The notes: generated by a model from the sequence alone, not told the origin. A DNA stretch of 64,000 nt from Streptomyces leeuwenhoekii (GCF_001013905.1 NZ_LN831790.1:2046001-2110000); one strand, 5' to 3'. Shown: positions 46,335-56,476, counted from the first letter of the stretch. A program made the numbers and translations.

Positions 46335-47193
46335 GTGCCGGACCACGTCGTCCACCAGGAGGAGTGGCGTCTCGCACTCGATCTGCTGGACACGCTCGCC
46401 GACTGGCAGTTGGAGGCGCCGGTGATGGTCGCCGATACCGGCTACGGGGTGCAGCACCCCGCTCCGCACCGGTCTTGAGGAGCGGCGTTGTCCGATGTCC
46501 TGGCTTTGATCGGGCAGGAAGTCGACCACCCGGAGGATGCCGAGCCGTGCCGGCCCGCTTACGGCGGTCTGGGGCCGCCCACGCTGCCCCGCTACCGCAC
46601 CCCGCCCCGAACCGTCTCCGCCCTCGCCACACAGGCCGGTGCCGACCGGTTCACCCAGGTGCCTGGCGGCAGGGCGGCAAAGGCGCGATGACCTCACGGT
46701 TCACAGTGCTGACCGTGCGGCCCGCGGGCACGCAGTCTCTGGCCGTGGCCCAGGAGGCGGGCGGCGGACGCGACCGGTTGGACGGCGTCCTGCCCACCCG
46801 GACCCTTCTGGCCTAGTGGCTCGACGGCCAGGACGCTCCGACTGGCTAGTGGATATCCCGCCTGCCCGCCATTACCCCGGTCGCGGACCTGGTGTGGTGG
46901 GCGAAGACGCGCTGGCGGATCGAGCACGACTACCGAGAGCTCAATCACGGCGTCGGACTCGACCACTTCGAAAGGCGTATCTGGCGTGGCTGGCGCCACC
47001 ACGTCACCTCGTCACCGCCGCCCAGGCATTCGTCACCCTCAGGCGGCTCGACCCAAAAAGTTCACACCGACCTGACCCTCTACTAGGTCCTCGATGTTCT
47101 TCAGGACCCGCTGAGGTGCTGGACCGGTACCTGCACCACCTGTGGGCGCCCCTGCTCAACCCTCGAAGCAACCACAGACGGCCCAGGACCTGA
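46335..47193 (+). mobile_element. IS701-like transposase remnant, multiply frameshifted
   Basis: Four successive pieces in different frames align in order with IS701-family DDE transposases: VPDHVVHQEEWRLALDLLDT and APVMVADTGYG (46335-46450), EDAEPCRPAYGGLGPPTLPR (from 46488), GAMTSRFTVLTVRPAG (from 46685) and AKTRWRIEHDYRELNHGVGL with DHFERR (46900-46980), which includes the conserved catalytic Glu region. At least three frame changes and stops break it. The N-terminal third is missing. I could not define terminal inverted repeats, so element borders are approximate. Confidence 0.85.
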
Positions 47194-47249
47194 CGAAGCA
47201 TTACTAGGAGTTCCTGTGGAACGGAGGGGTGCGGCGCCCCCCGTATAGG

Positions 47250-47828
47250 TCAGGACGGTCGAATGGGCGAGAACAGAGTCAGACCTCGCCCGCCCTCCTG
47301 GTGCCTCAGGTCCGGCGACCGCAGGAACTGCTGTGCCAGTGGGTCCCGCGCGAAGACACGGTCGGGGAAGGGAGGCAGCCTATCCCCTTCGTACAACACG
47401 GCCGAGTCCCAGTCCTCTGGGTCGCCTGCCCCCTTCCGGTCGACGATCACGGCACGGGTCGGCACCGGCAATTCCCTCGTCGCCGCCAACACGGCCGCCT
47501 CCACGGCGTCCATCTGTTCCGCTGTGAGCCCGTCCAGCCAGAGCGTCTGGATCTCGCAGCCGAGCGGCTCGTAGACATACTGGTCGATCACGTTGTTGTC
47601 CGCGGAGAACCACCAGTTCATCGTGAGGGACGCGATGCGCAGGGCGAGCAGGTGGCCGAGCTCCTCCGGCTGCATGACCACAGCGTCTCCCTCGACGTCG
47701 AGCACCACGGCTCCACCTCTCACCGGGTGCACCAGGACGATTCCGCACCGTTCGAAGATTTCTGACTGCTGGGCGAAGACCGGTGTGGCCGCCGCCTCCC
47801 GGTACCACCGGATGAATCCGTCAGCCAT
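47250..47828 (-). CDS. Candidate immunity protein for the adjacent toxin
   Basis: The 192-residue acidic protein has no signal peptide and no recognised domain. It begins MADGFIRWYREAAATPVFAQ and has an alpha/beta look (CGIVLVHPVRGGAVVLDVEG; LGHLLALRIASLTMNWWFSA; LDGLTAEQMDAVEAAVLAAT). It starts 2 bp after the stop of the toxin-like gene, the classic place for an immunity gene, and it is the only intact gene between the toxin and the transposase debris. The immunity role is inference from position. The sequence itself does not prove it. Confidence 0.6.
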   Translation of the reverse strand: MADGFIRWYREAAATPVFAQQSEIFERCGIVLVHPVRGGAVVLDVEGDAVVMQPEELGHLLALRIASLTMNWWFSADNNVIDQYVYEPLGCEIQTLWLDGLTAEQMDAVEAAVLAATRELPVPTRAVIVDRKGAGDPEDWDSAVLYEGDRLPPFPDRVFARDPLAQQFLRSPDLRHQEGGRGLTLFSPIRPS

Positions 47829-47830
47829 GG

Positions 47831-50593
47831 CTAGCAGCTCGGCAGCGTGAAGATGTGAACATTCTCTTCTCCGAAGACCTTCTTGGCCTGCTTGATGGCC
47901 GATTCCGGTGTGTTGTCGGCCAAGTAGTAGATCGCCTTCACACCGGCCTGGTCGGCCGCATATTTATTGATCTTGAGGGCGCTACCGAACTTTGAGGGGT
48001 TCGCGGCCTTGGCACCACCGCCGACGAAGACGTATTCACCGTTCGGCCCGATGACGTCGAGGCCGCTCGATCCGACATTGGGCATCTCGATCTTGATGTC
48101 CTGCCCCTTGTCGTCCTTCGCCAGTTTCCCACCGATCAGCTTAGCGATGTACTCCTCGCGTGTGAGGCCCAGATCCTTGCCGTCGTCGGCGGACCCCACG
48201 GTGAACGAGGGATGTGCGCCGCCCGCCGACAGTGCCGAACTCCGGACCGCGGACTCGTTCTTCCTGTCCGTCACACATGCCGGGAGTTTCTTCCATACCG
48301 TCCCGAGAAGGTCCTCGCTCTTGTCGACCAGTTTCTTCGCCTTGGCGGACTTGTCGAGGAAGTCGTTGATGCCCCAGATGACCTTCCCGATCTGCGGAAG
48401 CTTGCCAACCAGCTTGGCCGCCTTTGCCCAGGGCAGGTTGGTGACGACTGCCCACAGGCAGGTCGGAACGTCGGGGTCGTCCCAGCACTCTTTGATCTCC
48501 TCGGCGGCGAGTTCCACGAGGAGTTCCGCGCCGTTCTCCCTCAGGTAGTCGAGCAGGTCCTTCTGCGCGAGCGCCCGGGCCGCCTCGTACTGCTCAAGGG
48601 TGATGCCTGCCTCTTCGAGCGCCTTGCGCTCGCCTTCCTCGAGGGAGTACGCGTCGCCCTTCTCCTTGCTCCTGGCTGCCTCCTCACGAGCCTTGCGCTC
48701 CTGCTCGCGCTGGTATTCCTCCGCCCGCTTGGCCGCATCCTCGGCCTCCTTGGCGTACGTAGCGGCGTTCTTGGCCGCCTTCTCGGCCGATGTGGCGTGC
48801 TCCTCCGCGGAGGCGGCGAGCTTGTCGGCGTCGGCTGCGTCCTTCTCTGCTTGGGCGGCCGCGCTCCGGGCCACGCTCGCCTCCTTCTCGGCGAGAGTGG
48901 CGGCGCCGGCGGCGGCCGCGGCCTGGTTCTCCGCGTCGGCGGCGGCTCCGCGGGCGCGGGCGGCCTCGGCCTCGGCCTGGGTGGCGGCGGCGCGTGCCGC
49001 CGCCGCGTCCGCGAATGCCTCGTCGGCAGCCTGGCGGGCGAGTCCTGCATCGGCCTGAGCATGTGCGTCGGCCTCCTTGGCGCGCGCCCCAGCGGCCCGG
49101 GCCTTGGCCCCGTCCTCGGCGGCCTGGGCCGCCGACTTCATCGCGGCCGCGGAGGAGCGTGCGGCGGCCGCGGAGGAGCGTGCCGCCGCTTCCGCCGCTT
49201 GGAACGCGGGGGCCACCTGGGCGTTGGCACGTGCGGCGGCGACTTCGGCGGCCTCGGCCGCCTTGAGGGCTTCCGCCGCTCGGGCCTCGGCCTTGGTGAC
49301 CTCTTCCTGCCCCATCTCCAGTGCGGCCCGGGCCACGTCGCCGGCGAAGTCGGCGTTCACGTCGGTGCCGGTGAACGGGGCGGTGAGGCTGATGGCGGAG
49401 TTCGCCGGGTCGGCGATGCCCGCTGCGGTGGTACGGGCCGACGCGGCGGCCTGCACCGCGACGGTGGACTGCAGGCGGGCCATCGCCGCCTCCCGCGTGG
49501 CGCCCTCGGCCTCCTCCCGGGTGCGATTGGCCGCCTGGAGGGCCTGGTTGGCATGGACCGCAGCCAGCCCCGCCAGTCGGGACGCCTCATGGGCGGCGAT
49601 ACCAGCACGGGCCTCCTGTGCGGTGGCCTCGGCCGCCTCTGCGTTGGCCCGCTGCGCTGCGGCGCGTGTGTTTGCGGCCTCGGCCTCTGCCTTGTTCGCC
49701 GCCGCGTTGGCCGCGAAGGCGGCGGCCTCCGCGTTGTTGGCTGCGGCGTTGGCCCGTGCGGCGTGCGCGGTCGCCTCGGTGGCGGCCGCCCGCGACCGCG
49801 CGGCCGCTCCGGCCGCCTCGATGGCGGCCGCCCGCGAATGCACCGCTGCGGCAGAGGACTGCTCGGCCGCGCTGCGGGCGGCACCGGCCGCAACCCCGGC
49901 TGCGTTCGCGGCGCTACGTGCTTCGGTGGCCGCCATACGTGCGGCCTCGGCGTGCTCGGTGCCCTTCGCCTTGGCGGCCAGCGCCTCCGTCGCCCGCGCC
50001 CGGGCCTCTTCCGCGTTGTGGAAGCGTTCGGCTTCCACCGCCTTGTTCCGGGCGTTGCGGGCCTTCGTCTCCTCACCTCGGGCCAGCTCGTCGGCCTTGG
50101 CGGCGACGCCCTCCTGGGCCTGAGCGGTGGCCCGCTTCTCTGCCGCCACGGCCGCAGCTGCCTGGGCATCGGCCCGCTTGGCGGACGCGGCCCGCGTCTC
50201 CGCCTCGGCCCGGGCACGGGCCTGTGCGGCGGCGTCCCTCTCCCGCTCGGCCCGCTCCCGCGCGGCTGCCGCGAGGTCACGCTCGCGTTCGGCGATCGTC
50301 CGCTGCTCCGCCGCGATTGTGGCTTGACGCTGAGCCTCCACCCGTGCGTCGCGAGCCTTCTTGGCGTGCGCCCAGGCCTGCTTCTCGGCCTGCTCGGCCT
50401 CGATGCGCGCCTGGCGTGCCTTCGCCGCCGCATCCGCCGCGATCTTCGCCTGCTGGGCTGCCGCCTCGGCAAGCCGGGCTGCCGCCCTAGCGTGCTCCTC
50501 GGCGTTCGCCCGCCACTTCGCGGCCTGCTGCGCGTGCAGTTCTGCCCGGTTGGCGGCGTTCAGCCCGGCCGCGTCGGCAGCGGACGCGTCCAC
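47831..50593 (-). CDS. Polymorphic toxin-like protein with Ala-rich helical stalk and C-terminal toxin domain
   Basis: The 920-residue protein has about 640 residues of Ala/Glu/Lys/Arg heptad-like helix (repeats such as AEAAAFAANAAANKAEAEAA), like the ALF-repeat stalks of Streptomyces toxins. A helical hydrophobic segment follows (KECWDDPDVPTCLWAVVTNL, then KLVGKLPQIGKVIWGINDFL). The last 80 residues form a compact domain: SSGLDVIGPNGEYVFVGGGA, KAANPSKFGSALKINKYAAD, VKAIYYLADNTPESAIKQAK, VFGEENVHIF. The D, E and K residues suggest a nuclease-type toxin, but this is a guess. GTG at 50593 has no ribosome site, and an in-frame TAG lies 25 codons upstream while Ala-rich sequence continues between, so the gene may have lost its 5' end and any export signal. 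Confidence 0.75.
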   Translation of the reverse strand: MDASAADAAGLNAANRAELHAQQAAKWRANAEEHARAAARLAEAAAQQAKIAADAAAKARQARIEAEQAEKQAWAHAKKARDARVEAQRQATIAAEQRTIAERERDLAAAARERAERERDAAAQARARAEAETRAASAKRADAQAAAAVAAEKRATAQAQEGVAAKADELARGEETKARNARNKAVEAERFHNAEEARARATEALAAKAKGTEHAEAARMAATEARSAANAAGVAAGAARSAAEQSSAAAVHSRAAAIEAAGAAARSRAAATEATAHAARANAAANNAEAAAFAANAAANKAEAEAANTRAAAQRANAEAAEATAQEARAGIAAHEASRLAGLAAVHANQALQAANRTREEAEGATREAAMARLQSTVAVQAAASARTTAAGIADPANSAISLTAPFTGTDVNADFAGDVARAALEMGQEEVTKAEARAAEALKAAEAAEVAAARANAQVAPAFQAAEAAARSSAAAARSSAAAMKSAAQAAEDGAKARAAGARAKEADAHAQADAGLARQAADEAFADAAAARAAATQAEAEAARARGAAADAENQAAAAAGAATLAEKEASVARSAAAQAEKDAADADKLAASAEEHATSAEKAAKNAATYAKEAEDAAKRAEEYQREQERKAREEAARSKEKGDAYSLEEGERKALEEAGITLEQYEAARALAQKDLLDYLRENGAELLVELAAEEIKECWDDPDVPTCLWAVVTNLPWAKAAKLVGKLPQIGKVIWGINDFLDKSAKAKKLVDKSEDLLGTVWKKLPACVTDRKNESAVRSSALSAGGAHPSFTVGSADDGKDLGLTREEYIAKLIGGKLAKDDKGQDIKIEMPNVGSSGLDVIGPNGEYVFVGGGAKAANPSKFGSALKINKYAADQAGVKAIYYLADNTPESAIKQAKKVFGEENVHIFTLPSC

Positions 50594-50947
50594 CGCGTGC
50601 TGCGCGGTCGCCGCTGCCTTGGCCGCCCCATCCGCCGCGGCCGCAAGGCCCGACGCGACCTGCGACTACTGGGCCCCTTGGCTCCGCTCACCGTGGCAGA
50701 AGTCCGGCGGCTGCCGGCGCCCCGCCTCGCCGGGCACCGCCGAGATGGCCGATCGCTTCGCGCGCACCTGCTTAGTTGGTCACGCTGGCGCCGCAGACAC
50801 CAGATCGACACCTGCCGCTGCCACTACCGGCGACGACTCCGCCCGTCGGAGGGGCGGTCGGACAAGACCGCCCCTGGCACACCACCAGCCCACTACACTC
50901 CAGCCGATGCCTCTGACCGGGCCAGATAGCGAAACACTGCTGGAGTA
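50594..50947. other. Truncation junction upstream of the toxin-like gene
   Basis: No intact gene. On the minus strand, 50594-50665 still encodes Ala-rich toxin sequence, closed by TAG at 50666-50668. Beyond that the character changes abruptly, with lower GC around 50730-50820 and no recognisable protein. This looks like a recombination or insertion junction. Confidence 0.5.
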
Positions 50948-52438
50948 TTAGCGCCCGCCCGTGCCGCGCGCGTACAGCACCGCTCCGTCCACCGTGCCCG
51001 CCCGTACGTATCCCGCGTCCAGCAGCCGGCGCAGTCCCGGCACGTGCCGCGGTCCGTACGGCTTGCCCCGTGAGTCGTCGACGACCAGGGCCGGCGGGTG
51101 GGTGGCCATCTCCTCGCGGAAGACCTCCCAGGCCCCCTCCACGGCGTACGTCTCCCCCACCCGGGAGCCGTCCCGGCCGCCGCTGTAGTTGGTGAGCAGG
51201 CCGGCGGTGAGGTAGCGGGTGGCGGGAGCGCGGCCGGCGAGCCAGTACGTCTCGGGGTGCATGCCCCAGACCAGGACGCGGTCGCCGGGACCGGTGCGGC
51301 CCGCGACGGTGCCGGCCAGGCGCCGGGCGTGGTCCAGCTCGGTACGGGGCGCGAGCAGGCCCCAGGCCAGGAACAGGACACAGCAGCAGGCCGAGGTGCG
51401 CAACGCGGCCGTTCGCCGGTGCGCCGGCCGGCCGTGCAGGGCGGAGGCGGCCAGCAGGGCCAGCGGTGGCAGGAGTTGCAGGTAGTAGTGGCCGAAGAAG
51501 TGGAATCCCACGGCGACCGCCCCGCCCGAGGCGGCGAGCCACAGCCACAGGTCCGCCGTGGTGCCGGTCCCGCGGCCCGGCCCGCCCGCCCCCTCGCGGC
51601 CGGCGCGCAGCGCCCTGGCGACCGGCGGGATCAGTCCCGCGCAGGCGACCGCCACGAGGGCGGCGTTGGCCAGCCCCCGGCCCAGTGCGTGCGCCCCGGA
51701 GCCGTCGAGCGAGGCGTACGTCCCCGATCCGGTCACCGTCCAGAAGAGGAATCCGCCGGGGTCGGTGACCAGGGCCGCGCCCAGCACCGGGGCCGCCGCC
51801 CCGGCGGCCGGCCGCAGCAGCCCACCCCGCCCGCCGCCGCGCACACCGCACAGCCACAGCACCGGAAGCAGGACCGCCCCGCCGGTCTGCTTGGCGAGGA
51901 AGGCGCAGCCCGCGGCGAGACCGGCCGTGCCCCAGCGGCGGCGGTCGGCGCACCACAGCGCGGCCGCCGTGCACGGCAGTATGAACAGCTCGAACCCGGC
52001 GGCCTGGGCGTCCTCGGGGTTGAGGCCGACCGAGACCAGGAGATACAGCGCCCCGGCCGTGCGGCCCGCCGCGTCGCCCCAGCGGCGGCGGGCCAGCGAG
52101 GCGAGGGCCAGCGCGGTGGCGAGCTGGGCGAGGACCGCGAGGACCCGTACCGGCGTCAGCGACTCGGACCCGGCGACGGCGAACGCGCCCTGGTACAGCC
52201 ACGGTACGAGCGGCGGTTTGCGGTCGACGACCGTCTCGTACAGCTCGCCGCCCTGTGCCAGCAGGCGCGCCTGGACGGCGAGATAGCCCTCGTCGGGGTT
52301 CCACAGGGGGCGGGTGAAGGACGGGACCCGGGTGACGCAGGCCAGCAGGGCGAGCAGGGGCAGCAGCCGGGTCCAGTACCCGGCACGGACCCGCCGGCCG
52401 GACACGGAGGGTGAGGGGGCGAGTGGCTGGGCGTGCAT
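50948..52438 (-). CDS. GT39-like membrane glycosyltransferase
   Basis: The 496-residue integral membrane protein has about ten predicted transmembrane helices and the ArnT/PMT-type catalytic signature near the N-terminus (FTRPLWNPDEGYLAVQARLL with the DE pair, then YETVVDRKPPLVPWLYQGAF). Such GT-C enzymes move sugars from polyprenyl phosphate to acceptors outside the membrane. The C-terminal 120 residues form a soluble domain (VWGMHPETYWLAGRAPATRY). ATG at 52438. It stands between the toxin island and an amino-acid permease and is not obviously in an operon. Confidence 0.85.
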   Translation of the reverse strand: MHAQPLAPSPSVSGRRVRAGYWTRLLPLLALLACVTRVPSFTRPLWNPDEGYLAVQARLLAQGGELYETVVDRKPPLVPWLYQGAFAVAGSESLTPVRVLAVLAQLATALALASLARRRWGDAAGRTAGALYLLVSVGLNPEDAQAAGFELFILPCTAAALWCADRRRWGTAGLAAGCAFLAKQTGGAVLLPVLWLCGVRGGGRGGLLRPAAGAAAPVLGAALVTDPGGFLFWTVTGSGTYASLDGSGAHALGRGLANAALVAVACAGLIPPVARALRAGREGAGGPGRGTGTTADLWLWLAASGGAVAVGFHFFGHYYLQLLPPLALLAASALHGRPAHRRTAALRTSACCCVLFLAWGLLAPRTELDHARRLAGTVAGRTGPGDRVLVWGMHPETYWLAGRAPATRYLTAGLLTNYSGGRDGSRVGETYAVEGAWEVFREEMATHPPALVVDDSRGKPYGPRHVPGLRRLLDAGYVRAGTVDGAVLYARGTGGR

Positions 52439-52510
52439 GGCCGCACGCTACCCGGCCGCCCAGTCACCCCCTAAGGGGACATACGGGGACGGTCGATCGG
52501 TCCGCGACGA

Positions 52511-54034
52511 TCACTTGGTGTCACCGTTCGAAGGTCGGAACACCTCGTCGGGCCGGGTCTCCTCCTCCCGGCCGAGGCGGCTGTGGGAGCGGCCGTAGAG
52601 GAAGTACACGACGATGCCGATCGCCATCCAGACGGCGAACCGGACCCAGGTCTCGGCGGGCAGGTTGAGCATCAGCCACAGCGAGGCGCCCACCGACACG
52701 ATCGGGAGGACCGGCACCCAGGGGGTGCGGAAGGCCCGGTGCAGGTCGGGGCGGGAGCGGCGGAGGATGAGCACGCTGATCGCCACGATCACGAAGGCGA
52801 AGAGCGTGCCGATGTTCACCAGCTCGGCGAGTTCGCTCAGGCTGGTGAAGCCCGCGACGATCGCGATGATCACGCCGAGCAGGATGGTCGGCCGGTGCGG
52901 GGTGCGGAACCGGGGGTGGACCCGGGAGAAGAAGCGGGGCAGCAGCCCGTCGCGGCTCATGGCGAAGAAGACCCGGGTCTGCCCGAGCAGCAGGATCATG
53001 CAGACGGTGGTCAGGCCGACCGCGGCGCCGAAACTGATCACGCCCGCGAAGAAGGGGTGCCCGGTGGCCTTGAACGCGTCGGCGAGCGGGGCGTCCACCG
53101 ACAGCTCGCTGTAGTGCTGCATGCCGGTGACGACGACCGACACGGCGACGTACAGGGCGGTGCAGATGAACAGGGAGCCGAGGATGCCGCGGGGCATGTC
53201 CCGCTGCGGGTTCTTCGTCTCCTCGGCGGCCGTGGCGACGATGTCGAAACCGATGAAGGCGAAGAAGACGACGGAGGCGGCGGTGAAGATGCCCATCACG
53301 CCGAAGTTGGCCGGGGCCCAGCCGAACATGAGCTGGATCAGGGGGGAGTGCAGGCCGTCGCCCGCCTCCACCGGCCGCTCCTTCGGGATGAAGGGGTCGT
53401 AGTTGGTCCCCTTGACGAAGAAGGCGCCCGCGATGATCACGACGAGGACGACCGCCACCTTGATGGCGACGACGATCGAGGTGACCCGGGCGGAGAGCTT
53501 CATGCCGAGGACGAGGATGGCGGTCAGCGCCAGCACCAGGGCGGCGGCGAGGATGTCGAAACCGAAACCTTCGGCGCCGTCCCGGCCGCCGAGGGCCTCG
53601 GGCATCTGCCAGCCCGCGTTGTCCAGCAGGGACCGGATGTAGCCGGACCAGCCGACGGCGACCACCGCCGTGCCCAGCGCGAACTCCAGCACAAGGTCCC
53701 AGCCGATGATCCAGGCGGGCAGCTCGCCCAGCGAGGCGTAGGAGAAGGTGTACGCGGAGCCGGCCACCGGGACGGTGGAGGCGAACTCGGCGTAGCACAG
53801 GGCGGCCAGCGCGCAGACGACACCGGCCACCACGAAGGCCAGGGCGACGGCCGGCCCGGCGTTGTTCTTGGCGACGGTACCGGTCAGGACGAAGATGCCG
53901 GTGCCGATGATGACACCGACGCCGAAGACGGTCAGGTCGAGCGCGGACAGGGATTTCTTGAGCGCGTGCTCTGGCTCCTCGGTATCGAGGATGGACTGCT
54001 CGATTCTCTTCGTCCGGAAGAGACTGCTGCTCAT
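52511..54034 (-). CDS. APC-family amino acid permease (cationic amino acid transporter type)
   Basis: The 507-residue transporter has 12 or more hydrophobic helices. The N-terminal cytoplasmic segment (RTKRIEQSILDTEEPEHALK) and first helix VFGVGVIIGTGIFVLTG carry the GIG-type substrate-binding break of the APC fold. The consensus PRGILGSLFICTALYV and the FAFIGFDIVATAAEETKNPQ segment are typical of YfnA/CAT-type permeases. The C-terminus is cytoplasmic and charged. ATG at 54034 has a GGGAGGC site upstream. It is separated from dxs by a strong hairpin and is probably transcribed alone. Confidence 0.93.
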   Translation of the reverse strand: MSSSLFRTKRIEQSILDTEEPEHALKKSLSALDLTVFGVGVIIGTGIFVLTGTVAKNNAGPAVALAFVVAGVVCALAALCYAEFASTVPVAGSAYTFSYASLGELPAWIIGWDLVLEFALGTAVVAVGWSGYIRSLLDNAGWQMPEALGGRDGAEGFGFDILAAALVLALTAILVLGMKLSARVTSIVVAIKVAVVLVVIIAGAFFVKGTNYDPFIPKERPVEAGDGLHSPLIQLMFGWAPANFGVMGIFTAASVVFFAFIGFDIVATAAEETKNPQRDMPRGILGSLFICTALYVAVSVVVTGMQHYSELSVDAPLADAFKATGHPFFAGVISFGAAVGLTTVCMILLLGQTRVFFAMSRDGLLPRFFSRVHPRFRTPHRPTILLGVIIAIVAGFTSLSELAELVNIGTLFAFVIVAISVLILRRSRPDLHRAFRTPWVPVLPIVSVGASLWLMLNLPAETWVRFAVWMAIGIVVYFLYGRSHSRLGREEETRPDEVFRPSNGDTK

Positions 54035-54124
54035 GGAGTGCCTCCCACGCTTGCCGTCCTCGACATGCTCGACATGACCGAGAGGGGGTTTGCTACCTAT
54101 GCCCCAGCATGGGATGAATCACGC

Positions 54125-54172
54125 GGATGGGCCGGTCCCGCCACTGCAACGAGTGGTGGAACCGGCCCATCC
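54125..54172 (-). terminator. Terminator downstream of dxs
   Basis: A 12-bp outer stem (54125-54136 with 54161-54172) with an inner stem (CCACT/AGTGG plus wobble pairs) lies 21 bp after the dxs stop on the minus strand. It should end the dxs transcript before the permease promoter. Confidence 0.85.
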
Positions 54173-54192
54173 GGCGGCGGGCGGGGTGCCCG

Positions 54193-56112
54193 TCAGTCGC
54201 GCGCGGCCTCCACTTCGGCCCCCGCGCGGTCGTACCGGCCGTCGAGCTTGGCGACCAGACCGGTGACCTGGCGGGCGATGTCGGGAGCGGTCAGCCCGAT
54301 CTCGGCGAGGACCTCCGCGCGGGAGGCGTGGTCGAGGAAGCGCGGCGGGATGCCGAAGTCGCGCAACGGGACGTCGACGCCGGCGTCGCGCAGGGCCTGG
54401 GCGATCGCCGAGCCGACACCGCCGACGCGGGAGTTGTCCTCGACGGTGACGACGACCCGGTGGCGCTCGGCGAGCGGGGCCATGGCCTCGTCGACGGGCT
54501 TGACCCAGCGCGGGTCGACGACGGTGGTGGAGATGCCCTGCCGGTTCAGCAGGTCCGCCACCTCCAGGCACATCGGGGCCAGCGCGCCGATGGAGACCAG
54601 CAGGACGTCCGGGGTGTCGGTGCCGGGCTCGCGCAGCACGTCCATGCCGCCCACCCGGCCGACGGCGGGAACGGCGGGTCCGACGGCGCCCTTGGAGAAG
54701 CGGACCACGGTGGGCGCGTCCGCCACCGCGACGGCCTCGCGGAGCTGGGCGCGGACCTGGTTGGCGTCGCGCGGGGCGGCGAGCCTGAGGCCGGGGACGA
54801 CCTGGAGGATCGACATGTCCCACATGCCGTTGTGGGAGGCGCCGTCGGTGCCGGTGATGCCGGCCCGGTCCAGCACGAAGGTGACACCGCACTTGTGCAG
54901 GGCCACGTCCATCAGCACCTGGTCGAAGGCGCGGTTGAGGAAGGTGGCGTACACGGCGAAGACGGGGTGCACACCGGCGTGGGCCAGGCCCGCCGCGGAG
55001 ACGGCGCCGTGCTGCTCGGCGATGCCGACGTCGTAGACCCGCTCCGGGAAGCGCTTGGCGAACTTGTCCAGGCCGACCGGCTGGAGCATGGCGGCGGTGA
55101 TCGCGACGATGTCCTCGCGCTCCTCGCCCAGCTTGACCATCTCGTCGCCGAAGACGCTCGTCCAGTCGGCGCCGGAGCTGGCGATCGGCAGGCCCGTGTC
55201 GGGGTGGATCTTGCCGACGGCGTGGAAGCGGTCGGCCTCGTCCGCGAGGGCGGGCTGGTACCCGCGGCCCTTCTCGGTGAGGCAGTGCACGATCACGGGG
55301 CCGCCGAAGCGCTTGGCGCGGGTGAGGGCGGACTCCAGGGCCTCGATGTCGTGGCCGTCGATCGGGCCGACGTACTTCAGGCCCAGGTCCTCGAACAGGC
55401 CCTGCGGGGCGATGAAGTCCTTCAGACCCTTCTTGGCGCCGTGCAGGGTCCCGTACAGCGGCTTGCCGACGACCGGGGTGCGCTCCAGGACCTCCTTGGT
55501 GCGGGCCAGGAAACGCTCGTAGCCGTCGGTGGTGCGCAGGGTCGCCAGGTGGTTGGCCAGGCCGCCGATGGTGGGAGCGTAGGAGCGCTCGTTGTCGTTG
55601 ACGACGATGACGAGCGGGCGGTCCTTGGCGTCGGCGATGTTGTTCAGCGCCTCCCAGGCCATGCCGCCGGTCAGCGCGCCGTCGCCGATGACGGCCACCA
55701 CGTGGCTGTCGCGTTCGAGGAGCTGGTTGGCCTTGGCGATGCCGTCGGCCCAGCCGAGGACGGTGGAGGCGTGGCTGTTCTCGATGACGTCGTGCTCGGA
55801 CTCGGCCTGCGAGGGGTAGCCGGACAGGCCGCCCTTCATCTTCAGCCGGGAGAAGTCCTGGCGGCCGGTGAGCAGCTTGTGCACATAGGACTGGTGGCCG
55901 GTGTCCCAGAGCACCTTGTCCTTCGGCGACTCGAAGACGCGGTGCAGGGCGATGGTGAGCTCCACCACACCGAGATTGGGGCCGAGGTGGCCGCCGGTCT
56001 TGGAGACCGCGTCGACGAGGAAGGTCCGGATCTCCCCGGCCAGCCGGTCCAGCTCCTCCAGGCTGAGCCGGTCCAGATCGCGCGGTCCCCTGATGCGGGT
56101 CAGCAGCGGCAC
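54193..56112 (-). CDS. dxs: 1-deoxy-D-xylulose-5-phosphate synthase
   Basis: The 639-residue thiamine-diphosphate enzyme condenses pyruvate and glyceraldehyde-3-phosphate, the first step of the MEP isoprenoid pathway. The ThDP motif [16 protein letters not shown] begins near residue 150. Other marks are [16 protein letters not shown] at the start, [13 protein letters not shown], the transketolase-like pyrimidine domain [15 protein letters not shown] and SHNGMWDMS. The C-terminal domain has [20 protein letters not shown] at 56112 follows AAGGAGG. It is transcribed alone between two hairpin terminators. Confidence 0.97.
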   Translation of the reverse strand: MPLLTRIRGPRDLDRLSLEELDRLAGEIRTFLVDAVSKTGGHLGPNLGVVELTIALHRVFESPKDKVLWDTGHQSYVHKLLTGRQDFSRLKMKGGLSGYPSQAESEHDVIENSHASTVLGWADGIAKANQLLERDSHVVAVIGDGALTGGMAWEALNNIADAKDRPLVIVVNDNERSYAPTIGGLANHLATLRTTDGYERFLARTKEVLERTPVVGKPLYGTLHGAKKGLKDFIAPQGLFEDLGLKYVGPIDGHDIEALESALTRAKRFGGPVIVHCLTEKGRGYQPALADEADRFHAVGKIHPDTGLPIASSGADWTSVFGDEMVKLGEEREDIVAITAAMLQPVGLDKFAKRFPERVYDVGIAEQHGAVSAAGLAHAGVHPVFAVYATFLNRAFDQVLMDVALHKCGVTFVLDRAGITGTDGASHNGMWDMSILQVVPGLRLAAPRDANQVRAQLREAVAVADAPTVVRFSKGAVGPAVPAVGRVGGMDVLREPGTDTPDVLLVSIGALAPMCLEVADLLNRQGISTTVVDPRWVKPVDEAMAPLAERHRVVVTVEDNSRVGGVGSAIAQALRDAGVDVPLRDFGIPPRFLDHASRAEVLAEIGLTAPDIARQVTGLVAKLDGRYDRAGAEVEAARD

Positions 56113-56261
56113 CCGTGCCTCCTTGCAGTAGAGCTGTTCGAGCTGTTGCCGGGCTTGACGAGTCTAATGTTCCGCCCTGGCGGGCGGTGTCCGGGCGGTG
56201 CATCGTAGGTCACGCGTACGGCTGTACCCGCCCACGGCCCGGATCACGTACGGCGGCACGG

Positions 56262-56294
56262 CTGTGCCCGGCACCGCGTCGGTGCCGGGCACAG
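56262..56294 (-). terminator. Terminator of the xylose-type ABC operon
   Basis: A 14-bp perfect stem (56262-56275 with 56281-56294) and 5-base loop lies about 180 bp downstream of the permease stop on the minus strand and 150 bp before dxs. It should end the xyl operon. Confidence 0.85.
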
Positions 56295-56476
56295 GTCCGT
56301 GGAGCGTCGCGACGCTGGGGCCTCTCGTTCGGATCATGCCGGGCTCGCGGGGTCTGGCACCATGCCTGGCCGCGTTGTCGTCGGTTGCCATGGCTCCGCC
56401 ATGGCGCCCTCCTCCGCCTTGCGATGCACGGCACCAGACCCCGCTCCCTGATGCGGCCTGATCCGAACGGAAGACC

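Noticed and set aside
50772..50950. Transposase C-terminus upstream of the toxin-like gene
   Set aside because: The translated scrap ending SGVCGASVTN has no motif I can place. I left it as an unnamed junction.
56388..56406. GCCATGG-5-CCATGGC inverted repeat as a regulatory site for dxs
   Set aside because: It is short, far from the dxs start, and close to a much stronger terminator. No supporting promoter elements were seen.
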